From assembly GCA_031180725.1 (NCBI GenBank), contig JAPSLO010000001.1, positions 372,001-436,000 on the forward strand: DNA of 64,000 nucleotides. The letters run 5' to 3'. Below are positions 57,485 to 64,000 of this stretch, one piece after another. The notes under the pieces are model-generated. The model made no database searches. It was not told the DNA's origin and saw only the letters and a program-made list of their open reading frames with translations. Every line of letters begins with the position of its first letter. Position 1 is the first letter of the stretch. The DNA comes from Roseomonas sp. (GTDB lineage: Bacteria; Pseudomonadota; Alphaproteobacteria; Acetobacterales; Acetobacteraceae). The translations under genes were made by a program, and so were the position numbers.

Positions 57485-58416
57485 GCGGACCTCAAGCTGG
57501 CCGCCTCACGCGGGATCTGAAGTCCCATCTGCGCGCAATTCAAACGAGCGAGCGAGGTATTTTTGCCTACTGCGAGGGCGTTGTTGGTGACAGGTATTTT
57601 TACGGTGAGGTGCTTGCTCGTTCTGCGACAGCGTCCCTCTGGGGCTATCATGTGTATGCAGCGAGCGAGATCGAGGGTTTTGGCGGCAAGAGGGGCATCA
57701 AAGATCTCATAAAGACCCTAAAAAGAAAAAATCTTGTGTCATTTGAGTGGCACGGCAAGAAGAAAAAAGTGTTGTTCTTTATGGACAAGGATGTCGACTG
57801 CATTCGCCGAAAAAAGATGAGATCTAAAAACATCTTCTATACGAGAACGTATGACATTGAAGGGGACATATTCAGTTTTACTAATCTGGGTCGAGCTATT
57901 GCTGTTGCCTGTGGTGTTGATGTTGCTAGTGTGCCTGCCTCCTACCGAAATGGCGAGGAGGTACTTGAGACACGTGCCGTAGCATGGCGCGAGTGGCTAG
58001 CGCTATGTGTCTATAGCTCAATTTACAAGACTAATTGCGGCTGCGGTTATAGCCGTGCGTCACTGATCCACAGTCGAGACAACAGCAGACTAGATACGAA
58101 TGCGGAGCAAAATTTCTGGTCGCAGCTCCAGGTCCACAGTGGCGTGGACAGTAACACTTTTTCTGCGCGCAAGAGAAAAGTGCTGAAAATTATTGATAAC
58201 CTCATCGAAAGGAAGAATCTTAGATCGATTTTCAAGGGAAAATGGCTTCCGGCTATTCTTGAGGAGGAAATTCGGAAGCATTTGTCGGCTAAAAGATTTT
58301 CAGCGAACGGCCTGCAGGCGAAAATATTAGCTGCGGCTTTAGCTCGAGTTGATTTCGAGAACGGCCATCCTGCTTCTCTCGCTAAAAACATTGAGGAGGC
58401 AATTAGGCAGAGCTAA
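57481..58416 (+). CDS. DUF4435 (TOPRIM-like) protein, AriB-like effector (PARIS candidate)
   Basis: A 311-residue protein matching the DUF4435 pattern. There is an early acidic residue E32 in IFAYCEGVVGDRYFYGEVL and a hydrophobic strand followed by D102-K-D104-V-D106 (VLFFMDKDVDC). A family-like IFYTRTYDIEGDIFS comes next, and the C-terminal half is helical, Lys-rich and without a known motif. E plus DxD on successive strands is the TOPRIM metal site used by OLD nucleases and by AriB, the PARIS effector nuclease. The ATG overlaps the ATPase stop (ATGA). GC content is low, with many AAA/AAG Lys and ATA/ATT Ile codons unlike the flanking genes. Confidence 0.82.
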   Translation: MSGPQAGRLTRDLKSHLRAIQTSERGIFAYCEGVVGDRYFYGEVLARSATASLWGYHVYAASEIEGFGGKRGIKDLIKTLKRKNLVSFEWHGKKKKVLFFMDKDVDCIRRKKMRSKNIFYTRTYDIEGDIFSFTNLGRAIAVACGVDVASVPASYRNGEEVLETRAVAWREWLALCVYSSIYKTNCGCGYSRASLIHSRDNSRLDTNAEQNFWSQLQVHSGVDSNTFSARKRKVLKIIDNLIERKNLRSIFKGKWLPAILEEEIRKHLSAKRFSANGLQAKILAAALARVDFENGHPASLAKNIEEAIRQS

Positions 58417-58643
58417 AGATCGGCCGCTGTGTAGTTCGCGACGAGTTCCTAGGCGCGGTCGAGGGGGGGTCAGGCGGCGTGGGTCGCTTTGCAGAAGGAA
58501 AATTAGGATACGAAGTGCCCGCGGCGCGAGATCCGAGAGAATGCGACTTGCTGTGTCATGAGACATCCGAACCGCGCAGCTCACTGTAACTAGGCAGCGT
58601 TGATTACAGGGCGTATAGATTAATCGCCTGGCGGGCGCCCGTT

Positions 58644-58714
58644 ATAATCCGGCTGCGCCAGTCCGCTGAACTTCCGCCTAACCTCACCAGTTGGAGCACC
58701 TCCGTCGCATCCAC
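58644..58714 (-). pseudogene. Vestigial second copy of the epmB 3' end
   Basis: 58644-58675 matches 59331-59362 inside epmB at 30 of 32 positions, and 58700-58714 matches 59391-59405 at 14 of 15, in the same orientation. A 4-nt net deletion and scattered changes lie between the two blocks. On the minus strand the copy reads VDATEVLQLV, compared with VDAAEGLRLV in intact EpmB, then shifts frame. The last roughly 18 codons of epmB are absent or unrecognisable. It is therefore a non-functional remnant. Confidence 0.8.
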
Positions 58715-58798
58715 GCCGACGTGCGCCATCCACAGTTGTGCAGGTCGTCAAGACTACTGACGCGCGTTCATCTTGCGGACATGCTTGTGCTGGCCTTT

Positions 58799-58996
58799 CT
58801 ATTTCCGGGGTTCGGCCTTCGGCGGGGCACCTTGAATCGCCCGGCGGGCGAGCCCGGCGGCCGCCTTCAGCGGCTTGGTCACGCGTTTTGCAAGATCAGA
58901 AATGTTGGCCACCCTTAAAGTCCCCAAGTCAGTGAAGGGGCACCATTCCGCCCCGTCCAGCCCAAACGCGGGCGGCCCCGGCCGGTGGCTGCACAA
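58799..58996 (-). CDS. Possible gene fragment, C-terminal tail-like
   Basis: A 65-residue reading frame whose last 37 residues (VANISDLAKRVTKPLKAAAG, then LARRAIQGAPPKAEPRK) look like a basic, helical protein tail. The first part has no fold and no ribosome site. It may be the remnant of a gene truncated when the island entered. I do not recognise it. Confidence 0.25.
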   Translation of the reverse strand: MCSHRPGPPAFGLDGAEWCPFTDLGTLRVANISDLAKRVTKPLKAAAGLARRAIQGAPPKAEPRK

Positions 58997-59108
58997 CGGA
59001 TCAATCCGAAGTTGGCTGACAGGCGCCCTTAGTTCCTGCTATGTTCCAACCATGCGCGCGCCGCCCCCGCCACCCCGCCAAGCCTCTCCCCCTCCGCCCC
59101 GGCCCGGC

Positions 59109-59224
59109 AATTTGTCCGAAACGCGCAGCGCCACACCGCAGCATCTATCAAGGCGCGAAGCCGCGGGGTCGCCCCGCCTGCTGCCCGCCTGTCCCATTTG
59201 TCCGAAACGCGCAGGCGCCACACG
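59109..59224. repeat. Pair of near-identical 28-nt direct repeats
   Basis: 59109-59136 and 59196-59224 share ATTTGTCCGAAACGCGCAG followed by (G)CGCCACAC, about 87 nt apart, just downstream of the epmB stop. A shorter match, ATTTGTCCGAAA, also occurs inside epmB at about 59590. Function is unknown; they may be remnants of repeated recombination in this scar. Confidence 0.7.
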
Positions 59225-59276
59225 CGCCAGGCGCGAAAATCCCGAAGCGGCAGCCGCGCGCCCGGAACGGGCCTGG

Positions 59277-60335
59277 TCAGGCTTGGTCCCGCACCAGCAC
59301 CTTCCCGCCGCCGCCGGGCGTCTCCACCACATAATCCGGCTGCGCCAGCCCGCTGACCTTCCCGCGCAGCCCCGCCACCAGCCGCAGCCCCTCCGCCGCA
59401 TCCACCCGGAAGCGCGCCGTGCCGGGCGCCTTGTCCAACTGGTGCAGGTAATAGGGCTTCACCCGGTGCCGCAGCATCGCCCGGAACAGCGCCTCCAGCG
59501 CCTCCGGGCTATCGTTCACCCCGCGCAGCAGCACGCTCTGGCCCAGCAGCACCACGCCGGCGCGGTTCAGCCGCCGCAGCGCCTCGGCGGATTTGTCCGA
59601 AAACTCCCGTGCGTGGTTCGCATGCACGCACAGGTAGAACGCCTTCTCCGTCTCCAGCGCCGCCACCAGCGCTTCCGTCACCCGGCCGGGGTCGGCCACC
59701 GGCACGCGGCTGTGCACCCGCAGGATCTCCAGATGCGGAATGGCGGAAAGCCGCCCCATCAGCCAGCCCAGCCGCCGGGGGCTCAGCATCAGCGGGTCGC
59801 CCCCGGTCAGGATCACTTCGCGGATCTCGGGCGTCGCTTCCAGCCAGGCGATCGCCGCCTCCAGCTCCGCCTCGGTCAGCAGCCCGCCATCGGGGCCCAC
59901 CGCCTCGCGCCGGAAGCAGAAGCGGCAATAGACGGGGCAGGCCAGCAGGGGCTTCAGCAGCGCCCGGTCGGGGTATCGCCGCACGATGCCCTTCACCGGG
60001 GTGAAGGGGGCATCCGCCGTCGGGTCCTCGGTCTCGTCGGGCAGGGTCACCGCCTCGGCCGGGTCGGGGATGTATTGCCGCGCGATCGGGTCGGCCGGGT
60101 CGCCAGAATCCATCAGCGCCGCCACCGCCGGCGTCACCGAGATGGCATAGCGTTCGGCCAGCGCGGCCACCGCGTCCTGCTTCGCCGGCTCCAGCAGCCC
60201 GGCCGCCACCAGATCGGCGGCGGATCGCAGGCTGCGCGTCACCTCTGGCCGCGGTGGCTCGGCCGCCAGGGCAGGGCGGGTCCCGGCGGGCAGGGCAGGG
60301 GGCAACGCATGGCGGAAGGGGGCGTCATCGGGCAT
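59277..60335 (-). CDS. epmB: EF-P beta-lysylation protein EpmB (lysine 2,3-aminomutase family)
   Basis: A 352-residue radical SAM/PLP protein. The cluster motif is C133-PVY-C137-RF-C140 in LLACPVYCRFCFRREAVG, SAM-binding GGDPLMLSP, and the PLP-Lys candidate in YYLHQLDKAPGT near the C-terminus. The length matches EpmB rather than the longer catabolic lysine 2,3-aminomutases. Together with the divergent epmA and nearby efp this identifies it as the enzyme making (R)-beta-lysine for EF-P. The start is the ATG before PDDAPFRHALPP; the much longer frame upstream is antisense to epmA. Confidence 0.9.
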   Translation of the reverse strand: MPDDAPFRHALPPALPAGTRPALAAEPPRPEVTRSLRSAADLVAAGLLEPAKQDAVAALAERYAISVTPAVAALMDSGDPADPIARQYIPDPAEAVTLPDETEDPTADAPFTPVKGIVRRYPDRALLKPLLACPVYCRFCFRREAVGPDGGLLTEAELEAAIAWLEATPEIREVILTGGDPLMLSPRRLGWLMGRLSAIPHLEILRVHSRVPVADPGRVTEALVAALETEKAFYLCVHANHAREFSDKSAEALRRLNRAGVVLLGQSVLLRGVNDSPEALEALFRAMLRHRVKPYYLHQLDKAPGTARFRVDAAEGLRLVAGLRGKVSGLAQPDYVVETPGGGGKVLVRDQA

Positions 60336-60374
60336 GGTCGCCGGCCCGTTAGCCCCGATCGCGGCCCGCCGTCC

Positions 60375-61463
60375 ATGCCGAACCCCACGCCCGGTTCCAC
60401 GCGTCCTACGCCCCGTCGCATGCGCCCCTGGCACCCCGAGAGCCTGGCCGCGCGCCTGCCCTTCCTCCGCCGCCGCGCCCGGCTCGTGGCGGAAACCCGC
60501 GCCTTCTTCACGGCCCGCGGCTACCAGGAAGTGGAAACCCCCGCCCTGGTCCCCGTCCCGGGGATGGAGGTGCATCTGCGCGCCTTCCGCACCCTCTACC
60601 GCCCGCATCTCGGCGCCGGGCGGGAAGCCACGCTCTGGCTGCGCACCTCGCCGGAACTGGCGCTGAAGCGCCTGCTGGTGGCCGGCGCCGGCAAGGTCTT
60701 CGAACTCGCCCGCGTCTGGCGCAACGGGGAGCTCAGCCCCCGCCACGGCCCGGAATTCACCATGCTGGAATGGTATGCGCCGGGCCTGACGCTGGACGGG
60801 CTGATGGAGGAGACGGAGCTGCTGCTCCGCTCCCTCTGCCCCCGCCTGGTCGCCCATGAAGGCGTCACCACCGATCTCGCCTTGCCCTTCCAGCGCCTGA
60901 CCATGGCCGAGGCGTTCCGGGTGCACTGCAACGGCCTCGACATCCTCGCCACCGTGGATCCCGAAACGGCCGAGGGCGATGCCGCCGCCCTGCACCGCGC
61001 CGCCGCAAGCGCCGGCCTGCCGCTGCCCGCCGGGCTGGGGTGGGAGGACGCCTTCTTCCACCTGGTCCTCACCCATATCGAGCCCCGCATCGGGCGGGAG
61101 CGTGCGACCTTCCTCACCCACTGGCCCGCCCCCCAGGCCGCGCTCGCCCGCCGCGACCCCACCGACCCCCGCGCCGCGCTGCGCTTCGAGCTTTTCGTGG
61201 CCGGCCTGGAACTCGCCAATGCCTTCGACGAGCTGACCGACCCCGCCGAACAGCGCCTGCGCTTCACAAGGGATGTGGAAGCCCGGAAGCGAGAGGCCGG
61301 CGAGGAAGGCTGGGAGGTGGACGAGGATTTCCTCGCCGCGCTGGACCACGGCATGCCCGCCGCCGCCGGCATCGCGCTGGGCTTCGACCGGCTGGCGATG
61401 TTGGCCAGCGGCGCCCCCCGCATCGAGGACGTGCTCTGGCTGCCCTTGCAGATGTCGCCCTGA
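60375..61463 (+). CDS. epmA: EF-P lysine lysyltransferase EpmA (GenX/PoxA)
   Basis: A 362-residue protein related to the catalytic domain of class II lysyl-tRNA synthetase but with no anticodon-binding domain. Class II motif 2 is in FELARVWRNGELSPRHGPEFTMLEWYAPG, and motif 3 is in AAGIALGFDRLAMLASGAPRIEDVLWLP. It attaches beta-lysine to EF-P K34. The start is ATG at 60375 or the in-frame ATG at 60420 (347 residues); neither has a clear ribosome site. It is divergent from epmB over a 39-nt gap. Confidence 0.93.
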   Translation: MPNPTPGSTRPTPRRMRPWHPESLAARLPFLRRRARLVAETRAFFTARGYQEVETPALVPVPGMEVHLRAFRTLYRPHLGAGREATLWLRTSPELALKRLLVAGAGKVFELARVWRNGELSPRHGPEFTMLEWYAPGLTLDGLMEETELLLRSLCPRLVAHEGVTTDLALPFQRLTMAEAFRVHCNGLDILATVDPETAEGDAAALHRAAASAGLPLPAGLGWEDAFFHLVLTHIEPRIGRERATFLTHWPAPQAALARRDPTDPRAALRFELFVAGLELANAFDELTDPAEQRLRFTRDVEARKREAGEEGWEVDEDFLAALDHGMPAAAGIALGFDRLAMLASGAPRIEDVLWLPLQMSP

Positions 61464-61491
61464 CCCCACATTGAGGCCCCTGGAGGTGCCG

Positions 61492-62181
61492 ATGCCCGCA
61501 GACAACCCGCCGGCCGAAGATCCCGCCGTGCCGACCACCGGCAAGGTCCGCGACAAGCTGGTGGAATCGAAGCAGGCCTGGGCGCGGGAAGGCCGCCTGC
61601 TCACCGGCACCCAGGCCGACCCCGAGGCCGAGCGCCTGCCGCCCGGCCAGCGCCTGGTGCAGGACTTCCCGGTGCTCGACCTCGGCGTGCAGCCCGATGT
61701 GAACCGCCAGAACTGGCGCCTGCGGCTGGAAGGCCTGGTGCAGGCCCCGCTGCGCCTGACGCTGGAGGAGTTCATGGCCCTGCCGCAGACAGAGCGCGTG
61801 AACGACATCCACTGCGTCACGCAATGGAGCCGCTACGACAACACCTGGCACGGCGTCGCGGTGAAGACCCTGCTGGAGTTGGCCCGCCCGAAGGACGAGG
61901 CGCGCTTCGTCTCCTTCACCAGCTACGACGGCTACACCACCAACCTCGCGATGGACGACTTCGCGCGCGAGGAGAACCTGCTGGCCCATTCCTGGGCCGG
62001 CAAGCCACTGGAACGCCAGCATGGCGGCCCGGTGCGCCTGGTGGTGCCGCACCTTTATTTCTGGAAGAGCCCGAAGTGGATCACGCGCATCGAATTGCTG
62101 CGCGAGGACCGGCCGGGCTTCTGGGAAGTGCGCGGCTACCACAACCGCGGCAACCCCTGGGCCGAGGAGCGGTACGGCTAG
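61492..62181 (+). CDS. Sulfite-oxidase-like molybdopterin oxidoreductase
   Basis: A 229-residue protein with the oxidoreductase molybdopterin-binding fold of the sulfite oxidase/MsrP group. The molybdenum-ligating Cys is C108 in NDIHCVTQWSRYDNTWHGV. The segments VSFTSYDGYTTNL and GGPVRLVVPHLYFWKSPKWITRIEL are family-typical. There is no signal peptide or membrane helix, so it is predicted to be cytoplasmic, unlike periplasmic MsrP and SorA. GGAGGT lies 6 nt before the ATG. Its substrate and electron acceptor are unknown. It is preceded 28 nt earlier by epmA. Confidence 0.85.
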   Translation: MPADNPPAEDPAVPTTGKVRDKLVESKQAWAREGRLLTGTQADPEAERLPPGQRLVQDFPVLDLGVQPDVNRQNWRLRLEGLVQAPLRLTLEEFMALPQTERVNDIHCVTQWSRYDNTWHGVAVKTLLELARPKDEARFVSFTSYDGYTTNLAMDDFAREENLLAHSWAGKPLERQHGGPVRLVVPHLYFWKSPKWITRIELLREDRPGFWEVRGYHNRGNPWAEERYG

Positions 62182-62243
62182 CCGGCTTCACCCGGCGCGC
62201 GCGGTATGCTGCGATGCAACGGCCGCGCCGCAGGGAACCCCGG

Positions 62244-63194
62244 ATGAAGCCCGCCATCGCCATTGCCATGCCGATCACCGAAAGGCTCCGCGCCCGGCTG
62301 GCGGAGATCGGGGACCTGCATGAGACGCCGCCCGGCACGACCGGCATCATCTCGGATGCTGCGAAGGCGGAAGCGCGGGTGCTGGTCACGCTCGGCACGC
62401 TGCGCACCGATGCGGCGCTGATCGCCTCCATGCCGAAGCTCGGCCTCATCTGCTGCTACGGCACCGGCTTCGAGGGCGTGGACCGCCAGGCCGCCGCCGC
62501 GCGCGGCATCCCCGTGACCCATGCGGGCGACACCAACGCCACCGCGGTCGCGGAATTCGCCATGGGCCTGATGCTGGCCACCGCCCGGTTGATCCCCCGC
62601 GGCGACCGGCTGGTGCGCGGCGGCAACTGGAAGGACTTGAAGCTTGGCCGCCTGCCGATGGTGCCGGGGCTGGCTGGGCGGCGACTCGGCATCTACGGCC
62701 TCGGCGCGATCGGCGAGCGCATCGCCCGCCGCGCCGAGCCTTTCGAGATGGAGATCGCCTACCACAACCGCCGCCGGCGCGATGACGTGCCCTGGGCCTA
62801 CAAATCCAGCCTGATGGAGCTGGCCGAGTGGTGCGACGTGCTGATGGTCTCGGTGCGCGCCATGCCGGAGAACCGGCACGCCGTGAATGCCGCGGTGCTG
62901 GAGGCGCTGGGGCCGAAGGGCCTGCTGGTGAACATCTCCCGCGGCATCGCGGTGGACGAGGCCGCGCTGGTCGAGGCGCTGGAACAGGGCCGCATCGCCG
63001 GCGCCGGCCTGGATGTCTTCGAGCAGGAGCCGCATGTGCCGCCGCGGCTCTTCCCGCTGGAGAATGTGGTGCTGACACCGCATGTGGCCGCGCTGTGCCA
63101 CTCGGCTCAGGACGCGCAGGCCGATCTGCTGGTGTCGAACATCACCGCCTTCCTGTCGGGCGGCGCGCTGCGCTGCCTGGTGCCGCCGGCCTGA
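62244..63194 (+). CDS. D-2-hydroxyacid dehydrogenase (glyoxylate/hydroxypyruvate reductase-like)
   Basis: A 316-residue NAD(P)-dependent dehydrogenase. The dinucleotide motif is GIYGLGAIGERIARR (GxGxxG), the catalytic Arg is in NISRGIAVDE, Glu in LDVFEQEP and His in LTPHVAAL. An Arg/His-rich segment following the second Rossmann strand (AYHNRRRRDD) suggests NADPH preference. It probably reduces glyoxylate, hydroxypyruvate or a similar 2-oxoacid. The start is the ATG following AGGGAACCCCGG. Confidence 0.9.
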   Translation: MKPAIAIAMPITERLRARLAEIGDLHETPPGTTGIISDAAKAEARVLVTLGTLRTDAALIASMPKLGLICCYGTGFEGVDRQAAAARGIPVTHAGDTNATAVAEFAMGLMLATARLIPRGDRLVRGGNWKDLKLGRLPMVPGLAGRRLGIYGLGAIGERIARRAEPFEMEIAYHNRRRRDDVPWAYKSSLMELAEWCDVLMVSVRAMPENRHAVNAAVLEALGPKGLLVNISRGIAVDEAALVEALEQGRIAGAGLDVFEQEPHVPPRLFPLENVVLTPHVAALCHSAQDAQADLLVSNITAFLSGGALRCLVPPA

Positions 63195-63201
63195 ATGGCG
63201 T

Positions 63202-63855
63202 TCAGGTGGCGGCGACGGCCGCCCGCGCGATGGCGGCTTCCACCACCGCCTCGAACATCTCCGTCGTCAGGCGGCCGGTCTGGGTATTGTAGCGGCTGAC
63301 ATGATAGCTGTCGGCCAGCCAGACGCCGTCGGGCAGTTGGTGCATGGCGCCATGGGCGAATTTCAGCCGCGCCGCCGGGATGCGGTAGGTCTTCAGCAGC
63401 GCGGTATGCGCCACCAGGCCGAGTGCGATCACCACGCGCAGCCCCGGCATGGCGGCGCGTTCCGCGGCCAGGAAGCGGTTGCAGGTGGTGATCTCGGCCG
63501 GGGTGGGCAGGTTCTCGGGCGGCACGCAGCGCACGGCATTCACGATCCGGGCGCCGGTCAGCTCCATCCCGTCCTGCGGATCTTCCCGGTACTCCCCCCG
63601 CGCCAGGCCGAACTTCAGCAGCGTGGCGTAGAGCAGCCTGCCGGCATGGTCGCCGGTGAAGGGCCGGCCGGTGCGGTTCGCGCCCTTCACGCCGGGCGCC
63701 AGGCCCAGCACCATGATCGGCGCTGTCACCGGCCCCCAGCAGGGAACCGGTGCATTGTGCCAGTCGGGCCATTTCGCGCGGTTGGCGGCGCGGTAATCCA
63801 CCAGCCTTGGGCAGAGCGGACAGTCCCGCCCCGGCGATTCGATGCTGCTGCTCAT
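63202..63855 (-). CDS. Uracil-DNA glycosylase, family 5 (UDGb type)
   Basis: A 217-residue iron-sulfur UDG. The cluster Cys residues include C12 and C15 (DCPLCPRLV), with later ones in VNAVRCVPP and EITTCNRF. The active-site loop is VLGLAPGVKGANRTGRPFTGDHAG, where GLAPG takes the place of the Asn/Asp-bearing GEAPG of family 4, a UDGb trait. The second loop is HGAMHQLPDGVWLADSYHVSRYNTQTGRLT. It removes uracil and some other deaminated bases from DNA. It converges with the dehydrogenase gene 7 nt away. Confidence 0.88.
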   Translation of the reverse strand: MSSSIESPGRDCPLCPRLVDYRAANRAKWPDWHNAPVPCWGPVTAPIMVLGLAPGVKGANRTGRPFTGDHAGRLLYATLLKFGLARGEYREDPQDGMELTGARIVNAVRCVPPENLPTPAEITTCNRFLAAERAAMPGLRVVIALGLVAHTALLKTYRIPAARLKFAHGAMHQLPDGVWLADSYHVSRYNTQTGRLTTEMFEAVVEAAIARAAVAAT

Positions 63856-63879
63856 CCCCGCGGCATAGCCGAGGGAGGG

Positions 63880-64000
63880 CTATTCCGGCAGGTCCACCGG
63901 GTCGCGGAAGGGCTCGGCCGGGGTGGCGCGGGGCGGGACCGGGGCGCGGGTCGGCACCGGGCGAGGGCGGGGCTCCACCTGGCGGCGGGTGATGTCGGGA
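63880..64000 (-). CDS. 3' end of an unidentified gene (partial)
   Basis: The minus strand reads an open frame from the right edge to a TAG at 63880-63882. It encodes a Pro/Arg-rich tail (PDITRRQVEPRPRPVP, then PPRATPAEPFRDPVDLPE). Only about 40 codons are visible and they are low in complexity, so the product cannot be named. The stop is 24 nt upstream of the UDG gene, which may be cotranscribed with it. Confidence 0.5.
   Translation of the reverse strand, partial: PDITRRQVEPRPRPVPTRAPVPPRATPAEPFRDPVDLPE

Larger units (their letters stand above)
56144..58600. other. Low-GC insert carrying an ATPase/DUF4435 pair (putative defence island)
   Basis: Base composition drops sharply at about 56140 and recovers near 58600. 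A counted 60-base line inside (57781-57840) is 38% GC, against 77% for a line in pdhA. The insert separates efp from epmB/epmA and contains only the two overlapping genes at 56276-58416. No integrase, transposase, tRNA or terminal inverted repeat was seen. Acquisition by horizontal transfer is inferred from composition and content. Confidence 0.75.
58417..59276. other. Gene-poor 860-nt stretch between the defence pair and epmB
   Basis: No convincing intact gene is present. It contains a decayed copy of the epmB 3' end (58644-58714), a possible C-terminal gene fragment on the minus strand (58799-58996) and a pair of near-identical 28-nt repeats (59109-59224). Composition returns to high GC from about 58620. 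No tRNA or integrase is visible. It looks like an integration or recombination scar. Confidence 0.7.

Noticed and set aside
56276-58416. Gabija or single-protein OLD nuclease
   Set aside because: In those systems the ATPase and TOPRIM domains are fused (GajA/OLD), and Gabija adds a UvrD-like helicase. Here the two activities are on separate proteins and no helicase is near.
56025-59276. tRNA or attachment site flanking the defence island
   Set aside because: I looked for a TPsiC-like GGTTCGAATCC, an acceptor-stem pair and short flanking direct repeats on both sides and found none, apart from the epmB-derived duplication.
59277-60335. Catabolic lysine 2,3-aminomutase
   Set aside because: The short length and the divergent epmA plus nearby efp point to the EF-P modification enzyme.
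60375-61463. A second lysyl-tRNA synthetase
   Set aside because: It lacks the N-terminal anticodon-binding domain, which is the mark of EpmA/GenX.
59277-61820. An 847-codon extension of epmB
   Set aside because: The N-terminal half is antisense to epmA. The EpmB fold begins at the Met at 60335.

Overview
The window is very GC-rich (a counted 60-base line in pdhA is 77% GC) and densely packed. Three features suggest an alphaproteobacterium of the Acetobacteraceae type (Roseomonas-like): a pdhA / lipoyl-pdhB / pdhC / lpd / lipA / ratA series, a tpiA-secG-pyrG-eno-ftsB series, and divergent epmB/epmA near efp. This assignment is inferred from gene content and order; no rRNA or tRNA gene was found.

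Layout. 1-1170 is the 5' part of a two-partner-secretion outer-membrane transporter (FhaC/ShlB type). 1420-22017 is an accessory catabolic region. It holds three separate NitT/TauT-type ABC importers, a VOC protein, an FAD monooxygenase, a cyanuric-acid-hydrolase/barbiturase-family ring-opening amidohydrolase, TetR and GntR regulators, and a SnoaL-like protein. It also holds a three-subunit molybdenum hydroxylase, a nucleoside deoxyribosyltransferase-like protein, a PuuE-like polysaccharide deacetylase and a split allophanate hydrolase. Together these look like uptake and breakdown of nitrogen heterocycles (purine, pyrimidine or triazine type) to ammonia and CO2; the true substrates cannot be read from the sequence. 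22021-33404 is mostly core: trpE, a periplasmic SurA/PpiD-type foldase, tpiA, secG, pyrG, eno, ftsB and a PhyH-type dioxygenase. 33647-40845 is the pyruvate dehydrogenase and lipoate block. 40851-47855 is a methionine/cobalamin block: a CobW-like fragment protein, an ArsR-methyltransferase fusion, metH and a cobalamin adenosyltransferase, with GNAT and CDF genes between them. 48070-55255 holds a GST, DsbB, a DHA2 drug exporter, a large hybrid histidine kinase and an inositol-phosphatase-family gene.

The most notable part is 55455-61463. Elongation factor P and its lysylation enzymes EpmB and EpmA should lie next to each other, but they are separated by a low-GC insert. The insert carries two overlapping genes: a stand-alone AAA/ABC-type ATPase and a DUF4435 (TOPRIM-like) protein. 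This pair has the architecture of the anti-phage PARIS system (AriA-AriB). Between the pair and epmB lies about 0.86 kb of scrambled DNA that includes a decayed second copy of the epmB 3' end, apparently a scar of how the island arrived.

The right edge holds a sulfite-oxidase-like molybdoenzyme, a 2-hydroxyacid dehydrogenase, a family-5 uracil-DNA glycosylase and the 3' end of one more gene.
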